DNA of 64,000 bases from Timema cristinae (Eukaryota; Arthropoda; Insecta; Phasmatodea; Timematidae): positions 88,752,284 through 88,816,283 of the forward strand of contig JBCFYV010000012.1 in assembly GCA_039000515.1 (NCBI GenBank), in the 5' to 3' direction. How positions within the stretch are numbered: position 1 is the stretch's first letter; each line of letters begins with the position of its first letter. A program made the position numbers and the translations under genes. The notes beneath the pieces were generated by a model that made no database searches, was not told the DNA's origin, and worked only from the letters and a program-made list of their open reading frames with translations. This document shows, piece after piece, positions 22,903 to 33,660 of the stretch.

Positions 22903-23780
22903 AAAGTTTATTCAATGTAGCCTTATTCAAACACTTTGTAAGCCTACTTCAGGTAGAGGTGGCCGACCAGTCTCTGCTTTGTTAGTCATTCAGTATACAG
23001 GAAACCAATCGACCAAAAGAGCGACACACGCCAGGGTAGGGAAAGTAATAGAGTGGTGGGGGCATTACCTTTCCTCACAGGTATCATAGAGAAATGTATA
23101 CTATTCCTTTCTCTATGCAGGTACTCAGCTCGAGAAAGAAGTAAGACCCAAAAGGGAATTTGGTCTTCTATTCTGCCGCACCCTTACCGTAATCTGTGTT
23201 TAAACACCCCCTCCCCATCTTTATAGACCGATCCTCTTCTATGTTGTATGCAAACGCACATGACAATGTTTATTAACGCGATCATAGGACGAACCTTATC
23301 TGATAGTTCAAGAATATACTAAATCTATTCTAATTCATTCATTAATACGTCAGGCCAGTGGCGGAGCGTGATCTTTATTTTTGGTGGAGCCAGGTCAAAG
23401 TTTACCGATAATGATTTTTTCTCGCCACGTGTTAACATATTAAATTAAATTAAATTAAATTAGTTTTCCTAATTTTTAAAAATCACTGGAATTACAAAAT
23501 CACCAAACAAAATTACAAACAGCAAGAATAAAGAATACAGGTTTTGAATTAATCTTAACAAGTGAACATTCTATAAATCTACCAATTATTCGTATATTGC
23601 TATTTTTGACGCCTGTTCAGTGTGTTTTTGGACTGAAATTTTGACCGCGGAATCCATCTGTGATGCAATATTTACAGTTCCAAATTTTTAAACTTAAATG
23701 CATTTTCCGAAAAGAATTGCAGATTCCTCTGGTTTTTTAATTATTTTACTTAAATGTTAAAGATCCTTACAGCTTACCAT
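22903..23780. other. No gene; possible hAT terminus near 23354
   Basis: CCAGTGGCGGAGCGTGATCT near 23353-23372 resembles a hAT end, without a visible partner. A short (AAATT)n run lies near 23443-23462. The rest shows nothing I can name. Confidence 0.35.
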
Positions 23781-24308
23781 TAGGGATATGAAAAAGGTAT
23801 CAACACTTTACTAATATCGATATTTTCCTTTCGATACTAGTATTTTACTCGATTTTTTACTGATATTAGTACTCACATTCCGGTATTGGTTCGGAATCGA
23901 AATAAACAACTTTCTTGTTATCTTCACTCATGCTAGGATCAAATGTTTACTAGGGTGGACCTTGGAGGAAGAACAAATGACACTATCTCTCTATTCTCAC
24001 TCATTTTCTGCATATCAATCAAGAAGCAACTCTAGCTGTTATTGTAAAACCTTTTATAGTATTCATCATAGAATACTATCATCACATTTTTCAAGTTCCA
24101 ACACATAACTTAGACGCGAGAGATCTAAGTATATATTATGGTTAGAACATTATAATTTTCTGTGTTTAAATAAATATAAAAATACAATTAGCCTATGATG
24201 CAAAAGTTGAAATAATTATTATTAGATAAAAAAAATATTTTTACTGATTAAAATGTCTATACCGATACTGATTGTTATCAATACTTTACTTTCGATACCA
24301 CATCCCTA
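23781..24308. mobile_element. 528-bp TIR element with 8-bp TSD (hAT-like MITE)
   Basis: The left end TAGGGATATGAAAAAGGTAT and the right end (reverse complement TAGGGATGTGGTATCG) form imperfect TIRs. They continue into GGTATC- and TCGATA-rich sequence on both sides. The flanks CTTACCAT (23773-23780) and CCTACCAT (24309-24316) match at 7 of 8 bases. No ORF of note is present. The 8-bp TSD suggests a hAT relationship. Confidence 0.7.
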
Positions 24309-24316
24309 CCTACCAT

Positions 24317-24916
24317 TGTCCACAACCGCTCACCACCAAAAAATAATAAGCAATAAAAACAAAATAAGCTGTTTTTCTTCACTCACAATTGACCACAATT
24401 GTTTACCAAACCAAGTATTAGAAAAAGTGATATTTACTTGCTATTCACATACATAAATGTAAAGTCATTAGGCTGATTTGCTCCCAACGTTTAATTTCAA
24501 GTTTTCCTTGCATTTTTAGTGAAGAAAACTGAGTTTTTATCCAATAATCTACTCTATCTTAACACATACGAAAAAACAAAATATAGACCATCTATATTGT
24601 ATAGCGGGCCACCTCAGACTGGACTTATTCGCTAGTGTAAAGATGGCATTGACCTCGAGAGGTAGTAGCTCACACTGGGTGTGGCTTCTCTGAAAGGGCC
24701 CATCAGAGCTGGCCCTGCACATATTCTATCTATATTCAGCCACTAGAGCGCTGGTACAGTCCTTGTGTGACGTTTGGAGCGGGGAATGAATAATCTTGAC
24801 TTGAATACTGTAAAACGAACAAATCCAATTATTCACTGCAGTAGCTGTTGAGAATGGTGTTCCACTTAATATTCATTTTATTCCCAAAATATTTTATAGA
24901 ATAAAAAAAAATGTTA
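24317..24916. other. No recognised gene
   Basis: The stretch holds no coding signature I recognise. A GC-richer patch at about 24600-24790 may be an old repeat; its class is unknown. Confidence 0.35.
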
Positions 24917-25194
24917 TTATTATTATTAGCACCGCGTCTTACTACCCATTCGGGTTATACGCACTTACGCTAATGTGTGATGGTAGGGTGATTGTGAGAT
25001 GAAATGGAGGACCTACAGTTTAACGTGGAATCCGAACCACGGTGGAGGCCTGGCATTCCTCACATTCACAAGATGTCTTGTCAGAGGTGAAGGAAGGGTT
25101 TGGTAATCAGATAAATCTGTGCCGGGACCGAGGATTGAACCCCGGACTCCAGCATAGAAGTCCGACACCTTACCCCTAGACCACCAGGTCACAA
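24917..25194 (-). repeat. SINE-A copy 1
   Basis: This is a minus-strand tRNA-derived SINE. Reading from its 5' end: a GTGACCTGGTGGTCTAGGGG head with a B-box (GGGTTCAATCC type), a body with CAAGACATCTTGTGAATG, a tail with GTATAACCCGAATGGGTAGT, and (AAT)n. The target duplication, an A-run followed by TGTTA, occurs at 24903-24916 and 25195-25208. Confidence 0.9.
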
Positions 25195-25208
25195 AAAAAA
25201 AAATGTTA

Positions 25209-26100
25209 AAAGATGTTGGGAAACTGTTGGTGAGGCCTGGTCCCTGTTTCCCGTAAGGACGCCATTGTTAGTATTTTTATAGGTATTGGTAATATACAGT
25301 ATATCAAAATTGACAGCTGCAGATCACATGACTTGACGTATAAATATATATTTAAATTGTTTTAGTACATTTTTAACTGTCATAAGTTTATTCCATATAA
25401 ATATCACTACATATATTTTATACAGCCTACTCTGAAAGCTCATTATTGTGTTGGTCTGACTACATGTACATTTTTTATTGAACTATAGTGAGAGTGCCAT
25501 AGAAAGAAACATGTAGGGGAGAGTTTATTTTTATATTCATCATGTCTTAAATGTACACTGGGCTAGTTGCATATTTACACCAATGGGATAGGAATGGGGA
25601 AGTTGGAATATAGAGAAAAAGTACCCGCATTTGTTAGGAGAGGAAAACAATTTAGGCAAAAAACAAACTGATTGCACCCGGTTAAGATTTAAACCCTGAC
25701 CTACCTGTAAAAGCTGAAACTGATGCCTTACTCAGTGTGTCCACTGTTGGGGTAAATATAATAGCTAGAAAGTGTTTATATAATTCATTATTTATTATAA
25801 TAAACCCGTCGCCGAACATTTTGCATTGTATATGACAAAAATACTTTTATATACTTATGCTATACTTAAACATCAGTACCTTTATTTGGAGATATTTAAA
25901 CTCTCTAAAAGACAATTTTGATTTTGTTTTTCAACTTAGAAGGGGTGAGGGGTGTTCAACCCTTGTGTGTGTGTAGGTGTGTTTATGTAATCACACAGAT
26001 ACAAAATTTACGCTATTTGTTAACATTGATAGCGGTACATATTATGTCTTGACGTATGCAACTGTTTTAAGAGACCGACCAAAGTGGTCCCTCTTTTAAA
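25209..26100. other. No gene; a possible tRNA-like head near 25660-25745
   Basis: On the minus strand near 25660-25745, GGGTTTAAATCTTAACC is B-box-like. This may be an old SINE head with no body visible. The remainder is AT-rich and unassigned. Confidence 0.3.
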
Positions 26101-26335
26101 GCTAGCGTCTCGCCACTCTGGACTGCAGTGGGACCCTGCTGTGATTTCAAGAGCTCGTGATAACTCTCCCAGTTAAAGAGAAGGGAAATAATTGACGGGT
26201 ACCCCCCTCCCCCCTTGGATCACGAATGACGAGCACGCAGCTAAACGTTCAATCGAGTGGGGCCGCTAGTACGTGACGTCACGGAGCCTGCCTTATCGCG
26301 TTCGTTACAAGAGAGTCTCTGGTTCCAACCCAGAT
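26100..26335. promoter_or_regulatory. CpG-rich patch with a CRE palindrome GTGACGTCAC
   Basis: The perfect 10-base palindrome GTGACGTCAC at 26273-26282 contains the CREB/ATF site TGACGTCA. It lies in a locally GC- and CpG-rich stretch (ACGAATGACGAGCACGCAGC nearby), unlike the AT-rich surroundings. No coding exon follows that I can identify, so promoter function is inference. A second identical palindrome occurs at 29254-29263. Confidence 0.4.
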
Positions 26336-26607
26336 GGCGCCAGACAAAATTAAGTTTTTGTTAGATATTAAAATAGTTTGAGTGTTTGTGTGTTTGGTGT
26401 TATATTCAAGGTTAAGCTATTTTGTAAGTCGTGTATTAATATAACATGCATTAAATACCCTGAATAAAAACAGTTAAGGTTATTTGAAAAAAAAAAGTTC
26501 ACAATTTTAACACGTCTATAGTTAATGTATGAGCTACAATCATTGATTTAAAATAATTACAGTTCTTGTCTTCACGAGCTATAAGGGGTTAAACTTGTTG
26601 TTTTATG
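26336..26607. other. No recognised feature
   Basis: AT-rich flank between the CpG patch and the next SINE. Nothing was recognised. Confidence 0.4.
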
Positions 26608-26618
26608 CTCTACGTGTA

Positions 26619-26896
26619 ACATTATTATTATTAGCACCGCGTCTTACTACCCATTAGGGTTATACGCACTTACGCTATGTGTAATGGTAGTGTGATTGTG
26701 AGATGAAATGAAGGACCTACAGTTTAACGTGGAATCCGAACCACGGTGGAGGCCTGGCAATCCCCACATTCACAAGATGTCTTGTCAGAGGTGAAGGAAG
26801 AGTTTGGTAATCAGATAAATCTTTGCCGGGACCGAGGATTGAACCCCGGCCGCCAGCATAGAAGTCTGACACCTTACCCCTAGACCACCAGGTCAC
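26619..26896 (-). repeat. SINE-A copy 2
   Basis: Full-length minus-strand copy with the same head, body, tail and (AAT)n as the other SINE-A copies. The perfect 11-bp duplication CTCTACGTGTA flanks it at 26608-26618 and 26897-26907. A minus-strand 64-codon ORF across it is a reading frame of the SINE and not a gene. Confidence 0.93.
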
Positions 26897-26907
26897 CTCT
26901 ACGTGTA

Positions 26908-27502
26908 TCAATGTTAAGGAAAAGTAATCAATGTATTGGGCTGAAATTTAGTATAACTAGACATTCATTTGAGGTGTACACAATCACATTTATAATGTGT
27001 TAAATAAAATAAAATTGGTGTACCTAGGCAGTTTAAAAGGGGTATAATTACTTGCTTTTTAATCATAAATACTCTTCTTTTGATACTCCAATAATTTGAT
27101 TTTATCTCACTCTCTAGTACACAATGTCGATATAAAGATTTTTTCCAACCCAACTCTTTTTGTTAATTTTATAAGTGTGTCCAAATTGATTATTGCAAAT
27201 ATAGATTGAATGTCTATTTTATGAAATTTCTTTTTTTAATGTACTGATTGTAGACACAACCAAACTTGCAGACCATAACATGACAGGGCGAGGCAAAGTG
27301 TCAGATAATCTCAACTAATGCCACACCCCAGATAAAGCGGATGACGGCCGATGTTGTTGGAATAGGCTGAGGCATTGCCACTTGCTTCTTTTACAAGATA
27401 ACACCTATATCCCCATATATTTTTCATTTTTTCATTTATTTGAGGTATTTAACTTGCCCTTTCTGAACCGACTGATTATATCAACACAAGACTTATAAAC
27501 AA
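26908..27502. other. No recognised feature
   Basis: No coding or repeat signature was identified. The short minus-strand ORF at 26965-27153 matches nothing known to me. Confidence 0.4.
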
Positions 27503-27510
27503 ACTTAAAT

Positions 27511-27776
27511 CTAGGTGACCTGGTGGTCTAGGGGTAAGGTGTCAGACTTCTATGCTGGCGGCCGGGGTCAAACCTCGGTCCCGGCACAAATTTATCTGAT
27601 TCCAAACCCTTCCTTCACCTCTAACAAGACATCTTGTGAATGTGGGGAATGCCAGGCCTCCACCGTGGTTCGGATTCCACGTTAAGCTGTAGGTCCTTCA
27701 TTTCTTCTCACAATCACCCTACCATTACAAATTAGCGTAAGTGCGTATAACCCGAACGGGTAGTAAGACGCGGTGC

Positions 27777-27813
<37 letters not shown>

Positions 27814-27823
27814 TAATAATAAT
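27511..27823 (+). repeat. SINE-A copy 3 with long (AAT)n tail
   Basis: Plus-strand copy whose B-box is altered by a base loss (GGGGTCAAACCTCGG). The tail runs into a long (AAT)n tract. ACTTAAAT at 27503-27510 and 27824-27831 is the likely duplication. A SINE-B copy begins immediately after it. Confidence 0.9.
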
Positions 27824-27831
27824 ACTTAAAT

Positions 27832-28000
27832 TGAACAGACTCAACATCCAGCCCCCACGGCCATTAATTTATCACTGTGTAAGGGGGGACCCATATTTCA
27901 CAAATTATACATTTTTCGGCCTTGCCACTAATCGAACCAGGGACCCTTAGCTCAGTAGAGAAACTTTTTACCTACTGAGCCAAGTGTCATACCCCACTCC
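27832..28000 (-). repeat. SINE-B copy 2
   Basis: On the minus strand: an A-box region TTGGCTCAGTAGGTAAAAAG, then CTGAGCTAAGGGTCCCTGGT and a B-box-like GGTTCGATTAGTGG, then a body with GCCGAAAAATGTATAATTTG and GTGATAAATTAATGG. It aligns with 2385-2545 over most of its length, and it shows the fuller head. Confidence 0.7.
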
Positions 28001-28160
28001 ACATTTGTCAAAGGCTCTTATAACATGTTGCAAATATTTGTTTCTTTCATCAATTTACAAAACATATTCATGATACGCAAATTTTAATTAAATCATTATT
28101 TACATTATTTAAGCTTAGTTTTCTGTAGATACGAAATAATTCCAACATGAATTCTTATTT

Positions 28161-28421
28161 ACCCGCCTCGGTGGCATAGTTGGCTAACGTGCTAGTCGTG
28201 TTGAGCTCGGCTGCTGAGGACGGGGAGATCGCGTTTCGAATCTCGGTCGGGTGGACTGGGGGTGGTTTTTCCTAAATGGTTTTCCACTCTCCCTCCACGC
28301 AAATGCGGGTTCATTTCCTCTAATTCAACCTTCCAAATTTCTAATTCATTAGCGTAATTAGTATTTAAAGCGTATAACCCGAACCGGTAGTAAGACGTGG
28401 TGCTTATTATTATTATTAATT
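28161..28421 (+). repeat. SINE-C copy 1
   Basis: tRNA-like head CCCGCCTCGGTGGCATAGTT with A-box TAGTTGGCTAACG and B-box-like GTTTCGAATCTCGG. The body has GGGGGTGGTTTTTCCTAAAT and CCACTCTCCCTCCACGCAAA. The tail, GTATAACCCGAACCGGTAGT, is shared with SINE-A, and an ATT repeat ends it. The perfect duplication AATTCTTATTT lies at 28150-28160 and 28422-28432. Confidence 0.93.
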
Positions 28422-28432
28422 AATTCTTATTT

Positions 28433-29160
28433 TAAAATGTGTTTTACATGATAAATAAATGATCATAAAAATCAGTGTACGACACATTTAATTAGGGAAA
28501 CAAATGAGCGAGTGAATGGGGCAGGGAGTCCTTGTTCTTATTAATTCATCTGATGAGGCAAGATATGGTTTGTAACGCTGGATGGGTCAACTTGCACAAG
28601 GGGTGCGAGCTGTTCCACTTATAAACAAGAATGTATTTAAATATTATTACTGTAGCGGCTTAGGTGTTTGAAGAAGATACATTTGACTACGTTTGTGATT
28701 CTAAGATCGCTCTAGCTTACACGGCCACTAACTACAGTATTTATCACACAAGTATTTTAATTATGTATACCAAAACTAAAAGCAGGTAATACCACCCCAG
28801 ATAACCAAAGAAGTTTCGAAATTTTTAATTTAAAATGGACTGAGAATTTTGTTTTTAAATAATATTTATTGAGTTGTAGAAAATTGAAATTTTGGCAGGA
28901 ATATTAGTGGGAACAACCCAGATATCCAGAGAAGTCTTGAAATTTAAAATTCAAATTGGTGTTAAAGAAATTGGTATGTGGGCTACAAATTTACAAAGCC
29001 AGTTTAAAAAATATATTCCGTGTGTGGAAGAAAATTTTAATTTTAATGATCTAGTAGTTGTTGTCGTCCCCTTTTTACTTTCGAGTGTGCACAGATATTG
29101 CTACTTCCTTTCAACCTAAAGTCGCTTGATGTGCTCATGTGATCTCGTGCTCAGGTCTCA
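28433..29160. other. Non-coding; two diverged direct repeats at 28785-28985
   Basis: Two related stretches (AATACCACCCCAGATAACCA and GGAACAACCCAGATATCCAG) occur about 110 bases apart, each followed by GAAGT-CGAAATTT-like sequence. They resemble the repeat units at 31240-31440. No gene is recognised. Confidence 0.4.
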
Positions 29161-29345
29161 TGATCTAGCCGAGCCAACACCAGTAGGACAAGACCACTAG
29201 CTGGGGAACACCCCCTCCCCCTCCCCAACACAATCAATGAATCCTTGACACGAGTGACGTCACCACAGCTGTGGCGCGTTCCCTGCTCGGGGCGCAGGCG
29301 CGCTCGGTTGTCATGGCGACACGAGATGCTGCCGACCACTGAGTA
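29161..29345. promoter_or_regulatory. CpG-rich patch with CRE palindrome and X-box-like site
   Basis: GTGACGTCAC lies at 29254-29263, and GTTGTCATGGCGAC at 29307-29320 resembles an RFX X-box. Between them is CpG-rich sequence (GGGGCGCAGGCGCGCTCGG). The combination looks promoter-like, but no neighbouring exon is identifiable and no TATA or initiator was found. The minus-strand ORF at 29151-29420 is probably a by-product of the GC content. Confidence 0.45.
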
Positions 29346-29599
29346 ACGGTAACAAGAAGTTTCACTTCGTGGCAGATATCCGCGATATAATATGTAGGGA
29401 TGTGTACTTACTAGGGTCATTAAGTATGCATTGGTAAATATATGATTGTTAATATTTGTTAGTGGCCAGCTTGTAACAGCCTCTTTACACTTGTTTCAAG
29501 GACTCGCTCCTTTCTCAGAAACATTAAATTAAAATCATGAAATAGTCTAGTTGAATACTCTGATGTGGCTACTTATACAATGAAACCTCTCATAGAAAC

Positions 29600-29945
29600 G
29601 TAAAGCGTTGGTTCGAACCCCATCCAAACAATTACTTGGCATGTAACGATAAAACATTCCCATGCCCACTATGCTTTTAGAAAGTACAGAACCGTGATAT
29701 CTTGTTGCTCTTCATCCATGACCACCATTCTGTGTGAAAGCAAAGGGCTATGATATCTTGTTTCCATTCATCCATGCTCACTATGCTCTCTGAAAGTACA
29801 CATTTGTAGTATCTTGTTGCGCTTCATCCATGACTACCACGCTTTGTCAAAGTACAGAGCTAGCTGGTGAAATTTGGGTTGTCACTTTCACATTGATGAT
29901 TGATGGATCCTGGTGATTGACGGTTGAAATACAGTACTGGATGTT
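29600..29945 (+). repeat. SINE-B-like copy 3 containing a 56-57-bp minisatellite
   Basis: A B-box-like GTTGGTTCGAACCCC near 29610 is followed by about 3.5 units of a 56-57-bp repeat. Successive GATATCTTGTT-type starts lie at 29696, 29752 and about 29809, each with TTCATCCATG and a GAAAG end. Then a SINE-B-like tail (TGGTGAAATTTGGGTTGTCA, then CTTTCACATTGATGATTG) follows to about 29945. Confidence 0.6.
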
Positions 29946-30089
29946 TACCTTTTCTAGACGTTATTGTGTAAGTCCTGTACTATTTTAACCACTCGTTCAG
30001 AAAGTTATTATTAAATGCCCTTAATTTAAATAAAGCAGTTAAAATTCAGCGGCATGTAAATTCTAAACAGCATTTTAGTTAACATGTCG

Positions 30090-30377
30090 GTGACCTGGTG
30101 GTCTAGGGGTAAGGTGTCAGACTTCTGTGCTGGCGGCCGGGGTTCAATCCTCGGTCCCGCACAGATTTATCTGATTTCCAAACCCTTCCTTCACCTCTGA
30201 CAAGACATCTTGTGAATGTGGGGAATGCCAGGCCTCCACCGTGGTTCGGATTCCACGTTAAACTGTAGGTCCTCCATTTCATCTCACAATCACCCTACCA
30301 TTACACATTAGCGTAAGTGCGTATAACCCGAACGGGTAGTAAGACGCGGTGCTAATAATAATAATAATAATAATAAT
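30090..30377 (+). repeat. SINE-A copy 4
   Basis: Plus-strand copy with the full head GTGACCTGGTGGTCTAGGGG, body, tail and (AAT)n. TTAACATGTC before it and TTAACACGTC after it differ at one base and are the likely duplication. Confidence 0.9.
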
Positions 30378-30387
30378 TATTTAACAC

Positions 30388-32131
30388 GTCTGCCACATTA
30401 TTTCGGAGCACTAGTAGTTATTTTCTGCATGTGGATTTATTATCGATGAGGCCCGGTCAAATATGGTATTGACGCGCCCATCATTTGACTGTCAAAATTG
30501 TATTGCACTATTTTAACACTGTCGTTATAAATAATTAATTTTGTTTGTTAGTCTAATTCCATTAGTTCATTTTATTGATGGTACCGAATTAATCATTGCA
30601 GAATTGTGGATGAAATATCTTCATGTCTTGTTTTGACTGTACCAAATTATTGTATAAACAAAACCTAGTAGCAGAACACATAATGTCCGCCCGGCATAGA
30701 CTGGGTCGATCACCAAACTAATGACTCACACAAGTAAACCGCTAGCTGAAGAGTGCATAGTATCCCTTCTGTCCTTTCCAATATTTTTCTCTCTATTTTA
30801 TTTCCGATAGTCGTTTGTAGATTGAGAAAATATATTGTATCACATGTTTTTTTTAAACTAAATATTACAATCTACTTCATTATTGCATTAGTTTCACTTG
30901 TCTTACGGGCTTTGAATCAACTCTTTGTATAATTTCTTAATGTGTGTATGTGCGTGTGAGTGATTGTGTGTATTTTCACACTTTCCAGATGACCTAGAAA
31001 GCTAAAACATTGCCCCCTCTTATCGTATGGACCACGAGACAGAACCTAATGGAGCCGAATTATCGATTTTTTTCTATTATTTTTTTTAACAGTTTCTACT
31101 ATAATAATAACTACAATTCCTATGTCCAGCCTAGAAGGCCAAATAATTTGAATTTTTGCAAGCAAGCAGCCCCTTACTCAAAAGGGTGCAGGAATACATC
31201 ATGATCAAAAATTCCCATGAGCCTCTTAAAATGTGGTGTTTCTAAAAAGCTAAAGTCAAAACCATCTCGAAACCCAGAAGGACTGGGAGGCTGAAATGTT
31301 GCAGGCAGGTACCCCCTAACCACTAAGGATTCAGGAATACTTGATGACAGAAAATTTCAATTGGGCATTCCAAAATGGGAGGGCTTCCAAAAAATCAAGT
31401 TAAAAAATCTCGAAGCCCTAGGAAAATGAAATTTTTCTGGCTGGTATCTCATAGTCCAAATAAATATATAATTTTATAATGTGTGCGTATCTTTCCTCAG
31501 CACCGAGTAGCCCCAGGAGGACCTAGAAAGCTGAAACTTCGCACACTTAGAGATAGTTTAGACCACAACATAGAATCTTAACGAAACATGATTTCCGATT
31601 TATATATTTTTGAATTATTTTGTAATGCCTTTCATTATAATAAAGAATAGAGTGAGGGATTTGTGTTTTTCATCCAATACTAAAAAATAAGATTCATCAT
31701 AATTATTTATGTTTAGTTCGACAGCCTTTATAAACTATTAAGTAATAAACTCGTAACAAACGTTTATTTGTAATGTAGGCAATTATTATTATTATTATTT
31801 ATTTATTAAAGACATAGTAATTCAATGGTTGTTGGAGTTGGCTAGGAACTAAATCATACTTTATACTACACCATATAAAGTTTTGATTTGAATCGGTGAT
31901 TCCACAAATAATAATTAAGCTTATAAATGAAATTTCAAGTGAGCATGCTACTAATGGCTCTGAACAAAATATGGTTTGACAAATTTACCAGTAGCTCATA
32001 ATTTGCTAATGTTGGATGTTATAGGGTCCAAGCTACAAGTTGATAATGTTGAATGTTCAAGGGACTAGGCTACCAGTGGTTCATAATAATAAGTCATAAA
32101 TATGAACCTCACTTAGTACACTCGACCGTGC
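30388..32131. other. No gene; diverged repeat units at 30957-31650
   Basis: GACCTAGAAAGCTAAAACAT (30990) and GACCTAGAAAGCTGAAACTT (31519) begin two related units, both followed by a GACCAC-A-ACATAGAA-like phrase. Shorter relatives (GGCTGAAATGTTGCAGGCAG) lie near 31290 and 31420. This is an unclassified repeat family with no coding region recognised. Confidence 0.5.
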
Positions 32132-32363
32132 TACAGTAGCCCCATGGCTTCTTTGCTGCTGACTGACAGCTCACAGCTGACTTCTGACAGTCAACATTTA
32201 GGTATATATCTACATTTTGACTGTCAGAAGCGAGAGCTGCTAAACACATGTTTTTGCAGATAATATGGTTCGGCGTAGGGATACATAATTTGGTCTGGTA
32301 ACTTTTAAAAGCCGTGAGCTGTGAGCTGTCATTCAGCACCAAAGAAGACATGGGGCTATTGTA
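32132..32363. mobile_element. Palindromic MITE, copy 2 (longer form)
   Basis: The ends TACAGTAGCCCCATGGCTTC and, reverse-complemented, TACAATAGCCCCATGTCTTC match copy 1. The interior holds an extra nested palindrome (CTTCTGACAGTCAA ... TTGACTGTCAGAAG) that copy 1 lacks, and the same GGTTCGGCGTAGGGATACAT centre in the other orientation. Both ends carry TA. Small non-matching ORFs across it are not genes. Confidence 0.85.
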
Positions 32364-32778
32364 CAACGTTCATAACTTGTAAACCAGATTAGAGAAACTA
32401 ATACATTTATCCACGGGACTACCGGCAGAGTATTAGTTAGTTATTGTATTAAAAACAGAGTTTATCTAATAAAGGTTTTAACTACAAATAAAGCACTTCT
32501 AAGCATTTGACACCAACTATTATAATTAAAGTGCTTAGTTATTCATATATATTTTGGTCTAAACAAATTTATAAATCTAGTTTTCAATACAATAAATATG
32601 TCTCGACAATCTTATGTATATTAATTTTGAAATATGAAGGCTTATGTATTTTTGTGAACTGGAGTCCTTCTCCCTGGGACAGTCAAATCAATGTTAAACA
32701 CACTGGTGCAAAACTTACGGAGTGACAAGTTAAAAATAGAACATTGTAAGACTGGGTAAAGGAGAGGAAGAGAAGCGG
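32364..32778. other. No recognised feature
   Basis: AT-rich. The short ORFs match nothing known. Confidence 0.4.
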
Positions 32779-32971
32779 CACGTAACTCAAGTTGGCCCAC
32801 CACATCGGCGTTGTTTGTTTTCAATTGTTTGTGCTCTATTTGTTCTCAAATGTTTCCGAACGTGAACATTGTGCTGTGAAATTAGTAGCCCTTTAGATAA
32901 CATTTAATGTGGCGGGCCAACTTGAGCCGTGACCTGTAGGTAAATTGAGTTCAAGCTGGCCCGCCACAATG
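32779..32971. repeat. Three copies of a CAAGTTGGCCCRCCACAT motif, one inverted
   Basis: CTCAAGTTGGCCCACCACAT lies within 32779-32806. Its inverted form ATGTGGCGGGCCAACTTGAG lies within 32906-32931. A direct third copy, TTCAAGCTGGCCCGCCACAA, lies within 32945-32971. The first two could be the ends of a ~150-bp foldback element. Function unknown. Confidence 0.75.
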
Positions 32972-33259
32972 CTCACACTGAACACACATAATGTGTGTGT
33001 TTTACATTTCCTATTCGTCACCATGCTCCAGGTATTTAATTGTATACAGCGCGATAGGTTTTAATACCTTTGCCGGCAACGAATGTGATAGAACGGACAC
33101 TTCTTAACTGTACATACCTTCCAGGTTCTAGTTGTTAGGTCTGACCCGCCTTAACACCGCATTTTGATACCTGTCCGGTTCGTACTAATGTATGTTAATG
33201 CTGTAGAAATTAGGAAAGAAGGATTTTAGAATAAATACACCTCTTTTGCGTGGAGAGAG

Positions 33260-33395
33260 ATAGATAGATAGAGAGAGTGTGAAATCAACCGAGGATTAAA
33301 ATAACTTCAGTACATCCGTCCCAGGATTTTAACCCCGACCTCCCCCGTCATAGGCAAACCAGAATAAAGGTGCTCGACCTTTAGACCATTGGCTC
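33260..33395 (-). repeat. tRNA-derived SINE-like head
   Basis: On the minus strand, CCAATGGTCTAAAGGTCGAG (A-box-like) is followed by GGTCGGGGTTAAAATCCTGG (B-box-like), then CCTCGGTTGATTTCAC and a GATA microsatellite at its far end. It is not one of families A-C as far as I can tell. Confidence 0.45.
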
Positions 33396-33399
33396 TTAC

Positions 33400-33660
33400 C
33401 TTTTATTACTCGCGGCCCTCTAAATATCCTAAAATATTTTTTGCTGCCCTCTCCCCTCCATTACCCCGGAAAATCGAGTCTACTCTACTGGTACTTACGA
33501 TCATCGAATTCTTTCATTCAAAACATAATTTAGATAATTGACTCAGTAATAAACAATAATATTTTAAATCCCCCCCCCCACAATAACCCTTTTGTGCCGC
33601 CCCCCCCCCCCCCCGGTTAAGAAAATCTGCTTTAGACCACGTGTCCGCCAATGCAATACG
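33400..33660. other. Poly-C-rich old TE remnant
   Basis: Two C-runs (33572-33580 and 33600-33614) flank short AT-rich sequence with GCCGCC- and GGTTAAGAAAATCTGC-type phrases. This is reminiscent of hAT ends, but no TSD or TIR pair was identified. Confidence 0.3.

Noticed and set aside
26717..26911. A recurring small ORF, seen again at 36772-36975, 45977-46234 and 56607-56795, that looks like a conserved protein family ([12 protein letters not shown]...).
   Set aside because: Every instance lies in a SINE-A copy in the same relative place. The conservation is that of the SINE DNA, and the frame has no independent start context.
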